From: Acidimicrobiaceae bacterium | GTDB taxonomy: Bacteria > Actinomycetota > Acidimicrobiia > Acidimicrobiales > RAAP-2 | Length of the DNA stretch: 64,000 nucleotides | Assembly (NCBI GenBank): GCA_003162395.1 | Contig: PMON01000068.1 | Coordinates: forward strand, 1,455-65,454 | Reading direction: 5' to 3' | Shown: positions 9,005-17,578 of the stretch, piece by piece | How the letters are laid out: each line of letters opens with the position of its first letter | Position numbering within the stretch: the first letter of the stretch is position 1 | Program-made: the position numbers and the translations under genes | The notes under the pieces: generated by a model | Told to the model about the DNA's origin: nothing | Seen by the model: only the letters and a program-made list of their open reading frames with translations | The model's database searches: none

Positions 9005-9439
9005 TCAGCATTCAGCGCGGGACGGACTCGGAAGCTCCTCCGGATAGGTCACGACGATCTCGGAGATCGACTTCGAGAAGTCGGCTCGGTTGTTGGTGAT
9101 GAATCGATCAGCAGCACTTCCCACTGCGGTGGCGAGATGAACTGCATCGACCGCGCGAAGGCCATAGCTCGCCGCCAGCGCGGTTGCCAGCTCAGCTGTC
9201 GCCTCATCGACCGGCAACAGTTGAAGCCGACTGAGGAGCACGCCCAGCCGCATCACTGTGTCGTCCCTTCCTTCTCGCATCGGCTCGCTCAGGATCTCGG
9301 GGAGGAGCAGGACCGACCCGATGCCGGCGCGAGAGGGTTCGCCCGCTGCGCCGGTGTCGAAGAGGCCTCGGACTCGTTCCCCGAGAGCGTGCCCTGTGGC
9401 TGCGGCATAGATGATCACGTCGGCGTCGAAGGCGTCCAT
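9005..9439 (-). CDS. PIN-domain ribonuclease toxin (VapC-like)
   Basis: The 144-residue protein has the PIN-domain acidic set: an N-terminal Asp in DADVIIYA, a Glu in LLLPEILSE, and the VDAVHLATA motif with a late Asp in ITNNRADF. PIN toxins are Mg-dependent RNases that cut tRNA or rRNA when freed from the antitoxin. It lies 14 bp downstream of the Phd/YefM-type antitoxin gene on the same strand, the usual antitoxin-first order. Its length is typical of the family. The partner type (Phd/YefM rather than VapB) is a common exchange. Confidence 0.8.
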   Translation of the reverse strand: MDAFDADVIIYAAATGHALGERVRGLFDTGAAGEPSRAGIGSVLLLPEILSEPMREGRDDTVMRLGVLLSRLQLLPVDEATAELATALAASYGLRAVDAVHLATAVGSAADRFITNNRADFSKSISEIVVTYPEELPSPSRAEC

Positions 9440-9453
9440 TGGCGTGCCCGGCG

Positions 9454-9759
9454 TCAGTTGCGCTGACGACCTGATCGCACGTGTGCAACGAGCGCCTCGG
9501 CGTACTCGACGCTCAGCGCGCCTCCCGTGTCGACTGGCAGGTCTCGAGCGTCGCGAAGTAGGCGATCCACGTCCGCTGCCATCTCGAATGCCGCGCTCAC
9601 ACGACGGACTCTCAACAGGTCCGGACGGACGAGGACCGCCACGGGCCTCCCGTGGCGCGTAATGGTCACTTCTTCTCCATCGATCACTCGGTCGAGGATC
9701 TGAGGCAGCATCGCCCTTGCTTCACTCACTCGGATCTCCGACACGGACAGATTGTACAT
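9454..9759 (-). CDS. Type II antitoxin, Phd/YefM family
   Basis: The 101-residue protein starts MYNLSVSEIRVSEARAMLP. The N-terminal part has the Phd/YefM fold signature (EARAMLPQILDRVIDGEEVTITRHGRPVAVLV). The C-terminal tail probably wraps the PIN toxin. The frame is open to 9822, but the ATG at 9759 begins at the conserved domain. A TGTACA palindrome at 9753-9758 overlaps this start, with a second near-copy 10 bp upstream, fitting YefM-like autoregulation. If translation began at 9822 the operator would lie inside the coding sequence, so the later start also agrees with the operator. Confidence 0.75.
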   Translation of the reverse strand: MYNLSVSEIRVSEARAMLPQILDRVIDGEEVTITRHGRPVAVLVRPDLLRVRRVSAAFEMAADVDRLLRDARDLPVDTGGALSVEYAEALVAHVRSGRQRN

Positions 9760-9768
9760 CTCCGTACA
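9753..9768. promoter_or_regulatory. YefM-type operator with TGTACA repeats
   Basis: TGTACA (9753-9758) is followed 10 bp later by CGTACA (9763-9768); the outer bases also form TGTAC-N6-GTACA. TGTACA is the published core of the E. coli YefM-YoeB operator, which also has paired repeats. Its position over the antitoxin start supports autorepression. Confidence 0.5.
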
Positions 9769-9991
9769 CTCATGTGCTGTCACGTGCACAATGGTCGTGT
9801 CACCAAGCCGCTTCCCCCGCATTCCCCCTGGAGGGGCACGCGACGGCTCGGGGCAGGCACCTCACGTTGCGTCCTCCGAGGGGCGCACGAGAGCTGAGCC
9901 AGCCAGCGTGCCGCTGCACGTCGTGCAGCCAGTGGTTACGACGTCGAGACCAGCGCTGAGCCTGCAAGTGTGACGCCGGCGTGCCGGGTTC

Positions 9992-10006
9992 CCTCGACAC
10001 TGCGAG
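9992..10006. repeat. 15-bp repeated motif, copy 1
   Basis: CCTCGACACTGCGAG lies 26 bp before the ATG of the glycine-rich protein gene. An exact second copy is at 11821-11835, between that gene and the beta-helix protein gene. The motif contains a CTCG/CGAG dyad. A shared regulatory site for the two exoprotein genes is possible. Confidence 0.4.
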
Positions 10007-10032
10007 TGGCACTACCAACGACGGAGGATCCC

Positions 10033-11649
10033 ATGCGACGTGACACACCAGGTAATGACAGGACCCGACGAGGGCCCCCGACCACGAGAACGGTCGCCGC
10101 GATGGCCATGATTCTCGCTGTGGGGATCGGCCTTCCGGCCGCAGCCGCAGGAGCGCTGACGACCACGGCGAGCCGCTCGGCCGCACATGCCCACCGCGGT
10201 GTGGCGCCACGGACGCTCCCGGCGGCGCAGACATTTACCTACACGGGATCCGAGCAGGCCTACACGGTTCCCGCTGGGGTCGCACTGGTCGGCATTGACG
10301 CGATCGGCGCCTCCGGGGGCGCCGGCCCGATCGGGGCCGGTGGCGTGGGCGAGACCCTCACCGCCTACCTACCCGTCACCCCCGGCGAGGTGCTCTACAC
10401 CGAGGTCGGACAGGACGGGTCGACGGGTGGCAGCGCAACGTTCGGCGGTGGCGGCGCGCCAGGGGCACAGAGCGACGGTCTCCAGGGAGCAGGCTCGGGC
10501 GGCGGCGCCTCCGACGTTCGGCTCTGCTCGGCGTCGGCGGCCAGCTGCGAGGGCGGCGGCACGTCCCTTGCATCACGGATCGTCGTCGCTGGCGGCGGCG
10601 GTGGCGGCGGCGGGATCGGCACGGCCGAGGACACCGTGTGCGGCGGCGGAGAGTTCGCCGGCGGCGCGAACACCGGTGGCCCCATCCAGACATTTCCTGC
10701 AGGCAAGTTCATCGACGGTGGCAACGACTCGAGCACGTCGCCATCCACGCAGGCGACTGGCGGAACCGGCACGGCTCCAGGCAGCGCCGGGCTCGACGCG
10801 GACTGCACGGTCAACACCGAGTCGTTCCCTGGCGGCGTTGCCGGGACCGGCGGATCCGGACCGACTGGCGGCACCGGAGGGAGTGCGTCCGGCAATGAGG
10901 GTGCCGGCGGCGGCGGTGCCGGCGGCTACTTCGGCGCTGGCGGCGGCAGCTCGGGGCAGACCTGCACGACCTCGCCCGCGTCGTGCACCTGGGGGACCAA
11001 CGGGAGCGGCGGCGGTGGAGGCTCGAGCTTCGTGAGCAAGGTGGCCTGGATCGGGTCCCAGCTCATCATCGGCGGTTCGGAGAGCCCGCCGTCGATTACG
11101 TTCACACCGATCATCTCGATCACGACCCCCAGGAGCAACGCGACGTACGCGCTCGGGCGGGCAGTGGACGCGGCGTTCGAGTGCAACGGTCTCGAGACCG
11201 GGACGTGCACGGGAGCCGTCGCGAATGGATCACCGATTGCCACCTCAACGGTGGGTACGCACCGCTTCGTGGTCCACGGCGACATCTCGGGCCAGGTCGT
11301 GACTGGCACGGTGACCTACCACGTGAAGCGGACGACCAAGACGGCGGTCAGTTGCACGCCAGCCTCAGTGAAGGCTGGGCACGCCACCAGATGCACGGTC
11401 ACGGTCAACGACACGTCAACGGAAGGCAACGCAGTCGCGCCGAAGGGCAGCGTCGGCTTCACCGCCGTCGGCGCCGGCAAATTCGCCACGACCAGGTGTT
11501 CGCTCCGGAAGACCTCAGCGACTACAGCACGCTGCTCCACGAGCTACACGCCCAGGAAATCTGGCACTCGTGACGTCAAGGCCGTGTACTCCGGCGACAC
11601 CACGCATCTGGCGAGTGGTGCAAGCGTCAAGGTGAAGATCAGCAAGTAG
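10033..11649 (+). CDS. Secreted glycine-rich protein with C-terminal Ig-like domain
   Basis: A predicted exported 538-residue protein. The start is the ATG at 10033, preceded by GGAGG (10023-10027). A twin-basic N-terminus and a hydrophobic stretch (AMAMILAVGIGLPAAAAGA) form a signal peptide. The next section (FTYTGSEQAYTVPAGV, then GASGGAG) matches glycine-rich surface proteins of the Gly_rich type, with runs of up to nine Gly and scattered Cys pairs. The C-terminal about 110 residues look like a bacterial Ig-like domain (TAVSCTPASVKAGHATRCTV, ending YSGDTTHLASGASVKVKI). It probably forms part of a cell-surface or matrix layer. No enzyme motif is seen. Confidence 0.8.
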   Translation: MRRDTPGNDRTRRGPPTTRTVAAMAMILAVGIGLPAAAAGALTTTASRSAAHAHRGVAPRTLPAAQTFTYTGSEQAYTVPAGVALVGIDAIGASGGAGPIGAGGVGETLTAYLPVTPGEVLYTEVGQDGSTGGSATFGGGGAPGAQSDGLQGAGSGGGASDVRLCSASAASCEGGGTSLASRIVVAGGGGGGGGIGTAEDTVCGGGEFAGGANTGGPIQTFPAGKFIDGGNDSSTSPSTQATGGTGTAPGSAGLDADCTVNTESFPGGVAGTGGSGPTGGTGGSASGNEGAGGGGAGGYFGAGGGSSGQTCTTSPASCTWGTNGSGGGGGSSFVSKVAWIGSQLIIGGSESPPSITFTPIISITTPRSNATYALGRAVDAAFECNGLETGTCTGAVANGSPIATSTVGTHRFVVHGDISGQVVTGTVTYHVKRTTKTAVSCTPASVKAGHATRCTVTVNDTSTEGNAVAPKGSVGFTAVGAGKFATTRCSLRKTSATTARCSTSYTPRKSGTRDVKAVYSGDTTHLASGASVKVKISK

Positions 11650-11661
11650 GTCGGAGACTGC

Positions 11662-11704
11662 GGTGCACCGGCAGGCGGCGATGCTGCCGGCCTGCCGGTG
11701 CACC
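11662..11704 (+). terminator. Strong hairpin terminator after the glycine-rich gene
   Basis: GGTGCACCGGCAGGC (11662-11676) pairs perfectly with GCCTGCCGGTGCACC (11690-11704), a 15-bp stem. The loop itself can pair GGC with GCC. It begins 12 bp after the stop codon. There is no long T-run, which is common for GC-rich actinobacterial terminators. Confidence 0.65.
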
Positions 11705-11820
11705 ATCTCTCGGCGCGAAGTCTGCAACTCGACGGGCGCGTCCCTGCACCGCTCAACGTCCAGGACGCAATGGCTGGCTTTCACTTTCTTGTGAGCAGGT
11801 GCGAAGTCACTAGGAATGAG

Positions 11821-11835
11821 CCTCGACACTGCGAG
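11821..11835. repeat. 15-bp repeated motif, copy 2
   Basis: CCTCGACACTGCGAG is an exact copy of the motif at 9992-10006. It lies about 285 bp upstream of the beta-helix protein gene. Confidence 0.4.
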
Positions 11836-12120
11836 CCCCTGACTCGAAAGAGAGGTTGCACGTGTGCAGAGGGCCAGATCGGCCCCGAACGTCCGCAGTG
11901 CTCCAGCACCCAGCGCTGCTGCGCCATCGTCATGCTCAAGTCGCGCTAGCGCGGTCCTGCAGCGAGGTACCCGTCCGATGCGCCGTGATCAAGCAGCGAG
12001 AACCCCGGCGTTGGCGTGCCTAGAAAACGGTGAAAGCCTCGCTACGAGACGACGCGGATTGTTGAGCGTAGTGTCCACTCGCGGGCAAGCGGAGTGGCTT
12101 GACCAGTTGGGGGAGTTGCC

Positions 12121-15100
12121 GTGCTGTTCTCCTTGTCGTCTCGCACCGGCCGTGCGACCTCGCAGAGGTGGGGGAGCCGCATCGCCCTCATGGCCGCCGT
12201 CTCGCTCATCCCTGCGCTTCCCGCGGGCACCGTCGGGACGGGTCGGCTTCATCGGCCCGCTGCCGCAGTATCGGGCACTCCACGCGCCGCCAGTCGAGCG
12301 ACCGATGCAACCACGCTCCGGCAACGAGTCGCGGGTCTCTCGGGTTCGCAGATGACCGATGTGTCACTGGACCTCCATTGGTCGGTCCCCTCTCGAGCAT
12401 CGTTCTCAACGGTGGCCATTCGTATGACCCGTGGTGATGTCCCGCCGTCGATGTCCGACCGAGGAGTCGGGATCGCCGTGCTCGCCTCGACGTCGCGCGC
12501 CTTCTTGGTACGCGGCCTCTCGCCGACGAGCACCTACTCGTTTGCTGTCGTCCCTGTCGTGAGAGGTCATCTGCGATTCGTCGATGCAAGCAACCTCGTT
12601 GCCACGACGCCACCGCCTGCGGTGACCTCCCTCAAGGTGGTGGGCACCACGGCTTCGACGGTCGGCCTCTCGTGGATCATCGCGTCGAGCCTCAAGGTGG
12701 CAGGCGTGATGATCCGGCGACTCGCCGGCGCGGCTGCACCCGCGACTCCCTGGGCGGGCCAGCTCGTCGCCAAGCTGGGGTCCAAGGCCAGATCCTTCAC
12801 CGATGCGGACCTGACGCCAGGGAAGACCTTCAGTTACTCGGTCTACACGTTCAACGGCGGCTATGAGGAGTCTGCCGCGTCGACGGTCAGGGCAACGACC
12901 AGATCGGGAAAGACCACGACCATCCGCGCGTGCGGCACAAAGGACTCGATCACTTCGAGCCAGACGTGGTCGCCTTCAAAGGCGACGAGCTACGGGGTCG
13001 GATGCATCCTTACGATCGAGTCAGGCGCGACGCTCACGATCGACGCCGGCGCGGTCGTCAAGCTCTCAGGCTCCGGGATGATCCTCGCCGCAAGCGGGGG
13101 GAGGCTGATCGTCGGCGGCGCGTCGCGTCCGGTGATCTTCACGAGCTACCGGGATGGAGAGGTCGGAGGTGCATCGGGCGCCGGCGTCCCAGTGAATGGC
13201 GATTACATGGCTGCCGTCGAGCTCCAAGCCGGCGCGAGCGTGACCATCACGAACGCCGTCTTCCTCTATGGCAATGCTGGCGTCGCGGACAACTTCTACA
13301 CGAATGGCTGCGGCAGCCCGGGCGCAGAGGACCTGAGCGTCACCGACTCCATCTTCGACGCGCAGGTCGCGATCGGCAACTGCTCGAACCCGACGCACGC
13401 CCGATTCACGTTCGAAGGCGACGACTTCGAGATGCCGACCTTTTACTACACGGCGTTCACGTACACCACGAGCCCCATCGACTCGACGTCGATCCAGAGC
13501 AACTGGTTCGACACGCAGGGCACCACAGGAGTGGTTCGGGAGCTCTTCACCGAGCAGCCGACCGGCATCAGCCTCGGTGGGGCCACGACGAACACCTTCG
13601 CCCCAGGCAGCGGCACGACCCTCGTGTATGTGGTCGGGACGATCCCCAAGGGCACGACCTATCCGATCGACCTGCCCGCACGGGTGCAACTCATCGGGAG
13701 CTCGCTCCTCGTGCAGGGCACGGTCTCCATCGGGGCGGGCACCACGATCGGCAACCAGCAGTACGGCGCGATGGGTCTCGCGGTGGAGGCGACCGGCGCG
13801 CTGCTCCTCGAAGGCACCGCGACCGAGCCCGTGCACATGGCGTACCAGAGCACGCTCGAGGTCTTCGGATCCGGGACCCTCGACGTCGTGCACACCGTCT
13901 TTTCGGGGGACATCACGTCGTCCGCCGCGGTCGTGATTGTGGAGACATCGTGCGTCGCGGGGGCCGAGCACGTCCTCATCGAGCACTCGACGATCGATGC
14001 GGGCATCCAGCTTGGACAGTGCGCCGTGGCGCACTCCGAGACTCTGGACATCGTGGGCAACGTGATCGAGCGGCCGTCTGGCTCCGCGTACCTCCGCCTG
14101 ACATCCCAGGTGGCGGATCCAGGTGTGCTCACCATCAGTGCGAACAGGCTGGTCGCGACGTCGACGATCGCGCCGTCCCTGCAGCCCGCCATCTGGGTCG
14201 ACCAGTGGCCCGTGCAGGGCATCGACCTTGCGGGTTCGGCAACGAACCACTTCGCGTCGCCAGGCACCAACAGGGTCATTGAGCTCGCCTCGTGCACCGT
14301 GCCCGCGAAGCAGACCTGGACCGTCGCACCGGCCAGCGGCGTCGTCGTCGCACCGTGGTCGGGTGCGGGCTACGGGCCGGGCCTCCTGGTCACGGGTCGG
14401 CTCCTCCTCGAGCCGGGCACCGTCGTGAAGACGGTTGCAGGCACGGGCATCCAAGTCGAGCCCAACGGCACACTCGACGCAGCGGGCTCGGGGGCCGCTC
14501 GAGTCACGTTCACCAGCATCGAGGACAGCAGCATCGACGGGAGCTCTGACCCCACCGGGCCGTCCGTCGGGATCCCGGCGGGAAAGGGCGGCAACTACGG
14601 CATCGCGGTCCAAGCGAACGAGGACGCATTCCTCAACGTCACATTCGCGATGTTCCGTGACGGGCTCTGGGCGATTGACCCCGCGTACGACGTCACGCCG
14701 GCTGTTCGCGGTGACGCGACGATCTCGCACACGATCTTCGAAGAGGAGCTCCAGCTGGGCGACTACAACGGGAGCCAGGTCGGCTACCTGCCGGTGCTCA
14801 CGAACGACGTCTGGGCGTTCAACGGGGCTCCAAGCGGGCAGTTCGCGGCAGGCGGCGGCGAGTACGACCCAGCCGCGCTCCAGGCTGCGGTCTACCTGTC
14901 CAACATCGATCCGGTCGGCTTCTCCCTCGCAGGTGCGACGTCGAACACCTTCACCGGGAGCGGTGCAGGACGTGTCGTGGTGCTCGACGGCACGACGATC
15001 CCCAAGGGAGCGTCGTGGACCGTGAACCCAGCGAGCCACGTCGTGCTCGCGCCGTTCGGCGACTACGACTACCTCAAGTCGGCCTCGATCACCGTCAACG

Positions 15101-15810
15101 GCCAGTTGATTCTCGATCGAGGTACCGTCGTCAAGGACCAGACGCCGTATGCCGGCATCCTGGTGGGCGCATCTGGGACGCTGCGCATGAGCAGGGCGGT
15201 CTTCACGGCCATCGACGACGACACGATCGATGGGGACTCGAACGGCGACGGCGCGTTGAGCAAGCCTGTTGCCGGCGTCTACGGAACCGCGATCCAGTTC
15301 GACGACGTCCGCAGGCAGGGCACCGTCTCGACTGATCGGTTCACCTACGCCTCCACGGCCGTCGACTCGCCGTCGGGGGGTGACGTCACGATCTCTGCTG
15401 ACACATTTACGAAGAACCAGACGGCAGTCTCGGTGGTCGCTGGCATCTCGACTTCTGCGTCGGTCAGCAACGACATCTTTGCCGGCAACACAATCTCGAT
15501 CGCCTCCTATTCCACCTGGCTGCCAGTCTCGGCCGATCCCTTCGATTGCCAGTTCGTGCCGCAGATCACGGCCTCGAAGAACAGCTACGCGGGCGGAAGC
15601 AAGCCACTGGTCACCACGTCTGACTATGCCGCGATCGAGGCGGCCATGGCGGCACCGGACGTCAAGGACAGCCCAGACGGGTGGACCAAGGACATCGCTC
15701 CTGGCAACACCGATGACCTCACGGGATGGTTGCCCCTGCCGTGTGTCGACGTCGCGAAGCCATCTGACTCGTACCCTGCAGTCGCGATTCCCCTGGACTT
15801 TGGCGGTTGA
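12121..15810 (+). CDS. Large secreted protein with Fn3-like and parallel beta-helix regions
   Basis: A 1229-residue predicted exoprotein. The GTG start follows GGGGGAG by about 7 bases. The N-terminus has basic residues then a hydrophobic segment (IALMAAVSLIPALPAG), a signal peptide. Residues about 70-265 contain two fibronectin-III-like units (VTSLKVVGTTASTVGLSW). The remainder is rich in short beta-strand repeats such as GATLTIDAGAVVKLSGSG and LLLEPGTVVKTVAGTGIQV, with VTITNAVF-type turns, typical of right-handed beta-helix surface proteins. The phrase TIPKG recurs in several repeats. No polysaccharide lyase active site is evident. A role in adhesion or polymer binding is inferred. Confidence 0.8.
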   Translation: MLFSLSSRTGRATSQRWGSRIALMAAVSLIPALPAGTVGTGRLHRPAAAVSGTPRAASRATDATTLRQRVAGLSGSQMTDVSLDLHWSVPSRASFSTVAIRMTRGDVPPSMSDRGVGIAVLASTSRAFLVRGLSPTSTYSFAVVPVVRGHLRFVDASNLVATTPPPAVTSLKVVGTTASTVGLSWIIASSLKVAGVMIRRLAGAAAPATPWAGQLVAKLGSKARSFTDADLTPGKTFSYSVYTFNGGYEESAASTVRATTRSGKTTTIRACGTKDSITSSQTWSPSKATSYGVGCILTIESGATLTIDAGAVVKLSGSGMILAASGGRLIVGGASRPVIFTSYRDGEVGGASGAGVPVNGDYMAAVELQAGASVTITNAVFLYGNAGVADNFYTNGCGSPGAEDLSVTDSIFDAQVAIGNCSNPTHARFTFEGDDFEMPTFYYTAFTYTTSPIDSTSIQSNWFDTQGTTGVVRELFTEQPTGISLGGATTNTFAPGSGTTLVYVVGTIPKGTTYPIDLPARVQLIGSSLLVQGTVSIGAGTTIGNQQYGAMGLAVEATGALLLEGTATEPVHMAYQSTLEVFGSGTLDVVHTVFSGDITSSAAVVIVETSCVAGAEHVLIEHSTIDAGIQLGQCAVAHSETLDIVGNVIERPSGSAYLRLTSQVADPGVLTISANRLVATSTIAPSLQPAIWVDQWPVQGIDLAGSATNHFASPGTNRVIELASCTVPAKQTWTVAPASGVVVAPWSGAGYGPGLLVTGRLLLEPGTVVKTVAGTGIQVEPNGTLDAAGSGAARVTFTSIEDSSIDGSSDPTGPSVGIPAGKGGNYGIAVQANEDAFLNVTFAMFRDGLWAIDPAYDVTPAVRGDATISHTIFEEELQLGDYNGSQVGYLPVLTNDVWAFNGAPSGQFAAGGGEYDPAALQAAVYLSNIDPVGFSLAGATSNTFTGSGAGRVVVLDGTTIPKGASWTVNPASHVVLAPFGDYDYLKSASITVNGQLILDRGTVVKDQTPYAGILVGASGTLRMSRAVFTAIDDDTIDGDSNGDGALSKPVAGVYGTAIQFDDVRRQGTVSTDRFTYASTAVDSPSGGDVTISADTFTKNQTAVSVVAGISTSASVSNDIFAGNTISIASYSTWLPVSADPFDCQFVPQITASKNSYAGGSKPLVTTSDYAAIEAAMAAPDVKDSPDGWTKDIAPGNTDDLTGWLPLPCVDVAKPSDSYPAVAIPLDFGG

Positions 15811-16273
15811 CCCCGCCGCGAGACTCGCGCCTTCCTCTTGAACAACATTGATCGAGAGGTCCGGACATGTGTCGCTTGGACTGTGTGACGAAACCGTTGA
15901 CTGCCGTCGGTGATTGTTTCGGCGGGCACGCCGACCGTTGTCAATCCGGGGGACCGCGTGGCAAGCTCGCGTCAAAGCGGAGGATGCTGGGCGCGAGTTG
16001 CCTGCAGCCCCCGACTCACCGCGCAACCCAAGCCTGGGCGCTCCTCACGACCTCGGACGACACACGGTCGCCAAGGTGAGTATCGGGTTCACGACGAGTG
16101 AGATCGCCGCGAGTGCCGTGGCATGGACACGATTGGAAGGGGGTTGCAGGGTGGACCGACTGCACCGGTCAGCACGTCGCAACCTACGGTAGTTTTCGAA
16201 CGGCGATCACTCACGGGACTGGGTGACGACCTCGCACGGCGGACGTCCTGCGGCGGACACAAGGGAGCACGCA
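15811..16273. other. Intergenic region, nothing firm
   Basis: About 460 bases between the beta-helix gene and a small hypothetical gene. A short open frame at 15910-16101 has no domain signature or good start. A TCCGGGGGACC stretch near 15946 recalls part of the actinobacterial ydaO riboswitch, but the rest of that motif is not found. An AAGGGAG ribosome-binding site (16261-16267) serves the next gene. Confidence 0.4.
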
Positions 16274-16663
16274 ATGCTCGGAGACAGGATCGAACACTTC
16301 CAAGGTAAAGGGAAGAGCCCCGACGACGTGGTCGCGCATATCGAGGCGTATCTGAAGTCCGATGGGTTCACGGTCCAGCAGTCGGCCCCAAGCGGTCAGG
16401 GGACGGTGTTGCAGGCGAAGAAGAGGGGCTGGTATCGGGAGGTTGTCGATGCAGATCGGGCGATGACGATCTCGGTCACGGGCACCGCGGACGACCTCAC
16501 GGTCCGCATTGGCATCGGAAAGTGGCTCGAGCATCTCGGCATCGCCGCGATCGAGACATTGCTCATCTCGGACCTGTTCCTTCTCGTGGACGTGGCCGAG
16601 AGCGCGTGGACACTCGAGATCGAGGACAAGCTCGTGAAGGACCTCAAGACATTCGTGGGATAA
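16274..16663 (+). CDS. Conserved hypothetical protein
   Basis: A 129-residue protein starting MLGDRIEHFQGKGKSPDD. The ATG at 16274 has AAGGGAG 6 bases upstream; the frame is open from 16223, but that start lacks such a site. The sequence has an N-terminal alpha/beta part (VVAHIEAYLKSDGFTVQ) and a C-terminal part with a hydrophobic helix (IAAIETLLISDLFLLVDV) that may be amphipathic or membrane-associated. Proteins of similar size and pattern are, from memory, found in actinobacteria without known function. It stands alone, with a hairpin just downstream. Confidence 0.65.
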   Translation: MLGDRIEHFQGKGKSPDDVVAHIEAYLKSDGFTVQQSAPSGQGTVLQAKKRGWYREVVDADRAMTISVTGTADDLTVRIGIGKWLEHLGIAAIETLLISDLFLLVDVAESAWTLEIEDKLVKDLKTFVG

Positions 16664-16667
16664 CGGG

Positions 16668-16689
16668 CTCGAGGCGGTGAGACCTCGAG
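16668..16689 (+). terminator. Hairpin after small hypothetical gene
   Basis: CTCGAGG (16668-16674) pairs with CCTCGAG (16683-16689) across an 8-nt loop, 5 bp after the stop codon at 16663. It is a weak intrinsic terminator candidate. Confidence 0.35.
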
Positions 16690-16799
16690 GTCGCGGTGCT
16701 GAGTTTGCCCCCAGCGTTGCGACGATCGATCGACGTTCACGGGCGAGTGAATTCGATGGAAGACTGATGCGAGCTTCCGCGACCGAGCTACCGGTTGGG

Positions 16800-16955
16800 C
16801 TAGAGGAGCTTCAACTTCTGAGCGTCGGACTCTGCATCCGTGAGCAGGCTCTTGTCTCGCAGGTTCGCCAGCTTCTGGATCTCGCCGGCGACAAAAGTTG
16901 AAATGTCAAGGACGCCGCGTTGCCGTTCAACGTCGTGACGCGTGAGCTTCGACAT
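16800..16955 (-). CDS. SHOCT-domain small protein or gene fragment
   Basis: The frame ends in EIQKLANLRDKSLLTDAESDAQKLKLL, a clear SHOCT domain (short C-terminal domain normally reading LxxLxdxGiLTdeEFexkKxkLL). SHOCT usually sits at the end of longer proteins. From the ATG at 16955 only 51 residues are coded; the frame is open to 17096, which would overlap the divergent gene at 17024. The upstream residues (PIVLAAKVGSLGM) look protein-like, so this may be the 3' part of a truncated gene. No ribosome-binding site is obvious. Confidence 0.4.
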   Translation of the reverse strand: MSKLTRHDVERQRGVLDISTFVAGEIQKLANLRDKSLLTDAESDAQKLKLL

Positions 16956-17023
16956 GCCGAGCGACCCGACCTTTGCTGCGAGAACGATAGGTTCACTGGG
17001 TGACTGATCGTCCAGGAACGTAC

Positions 17024-17578
17024 ATGGAAGCATCCGGTGAGCCCGTCGAGATGCAGGATGCCAAGGTCGCCTGGGTCCCGATTGCTCGAGCGTCACTTCT
17101 TCGTACTGCCGGGACGTACAACGCCTACATCACGTATCGGGATCTTGCGGAGGAATTGCAGAAAGAGTCTGGCATTCGAACCAAGCAGCTGACTCACTAC
17201 TGGATCGGCAAAGTCCTCGTCACGGTGTCGACCGACTGCCATCGGTTGAACGAGCCCCTGCTCTCCTCGCTGTGCGTGCACCAGAACGGTTCTGTTGGCG
17301 CGGGGTTTGGGGTGGCGCTAGATGAGACATACGGGGGCCCAAGGCCCGATGACCTGGATCTGGCAGCAGCAGAGGAGCGACTCAAGTGCTACGGGCACTT
17401 TGGGGCACAGATGCCCGCGGACGGTGGTCAGCCCGTGCTGACGCCAATGCTGGTGGCAGTACGTAAGAAGAAAGCGGTCGTCAGCCGCGCGCCCAAGCCG
17501 GTCGAAGAGGTGCGGGAGATTTGCCCTTTGTGCCACGTCAGACTGCCTTCGAGTGGCGTCTGCGGCTCACACGACTGA
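17024..17578 (+). CDS. Hypothetical protein with C-terminal zinc-ribbon-like motif
   Basis: A 184-residue protein starting MEASGEPVEM. The ATG at 17024 has AGGA 6 bases upstream; a GTG at 17000 in the same frame lacks a clear site. The N-terminal half (YNAYITYRDLAEELQKESGI, then LNEPLLSSLCVHQNGSVG) resembles the middle of proteins associated with restriction or HNH-type modules that pair a YxxLA helix with a short HxN strand. The C-terminus has CPLCHVRLPSSGVCGSHD, a CxxC...CxxH arrangement that could bind zinc. Function is unknown. It has no operon partner. Confidence 0.5.
   Translation: MEASGEPVEMQDAKVAWVPIARASLLRTAGTYNAYITYRDLAEELQKESGIRTKQLTHYWIGKVLVTVSTDCHRLNEPLLSSLCVHQNGSVGAGFGVALDETYGGPRPDDLDLAAAEERLKCYGHFGAQMPADGGQPVLTPMLVAVRKKKAVVSRAPKPVEEVREICPLCHVRLPSSGVCGSHD

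Larger units (their letters stand above)
11650..12120. other. Intergenic region with strong terminator and repeated motif
   Basis: About 470 bases without a convincing gene. It contains a long perfect hairpin directly after the glycine-rich gene, the second copy of the 15-bp motif (11821-11835), an AGCGAG/CTCGCT pair flanking about 12000-12040, and a GGGGGAG ribosome-binding site before the GTG at 12121. Confidence 0.5.

Noticed and set aside
11940-12120. A possible riboswitch in the leader of the beta-helix gene
   Set aside because: An AGCGAG/CTCGCT pairing exists but no known class consensus (c-di-GMP, cobalamin, ydaO) could be fitted.
13066-16026. A 986-codon open frame opposite the beta-helix gene
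   Set aside because: Its composition (Arg/Asp/Val-rich, no domain) is that of an antisense shadow in GC-rich DNA; the plus-strand gene has a signal peptide and clear repeats.
15890-16080. A possible ydaO-type riboswitch (TCCGGGGGACC stretch)
   Set aside because: Only one short element is found; the flanking conserved blocks and a plausible pairing were not seen, and the downstream gene has no matching role.
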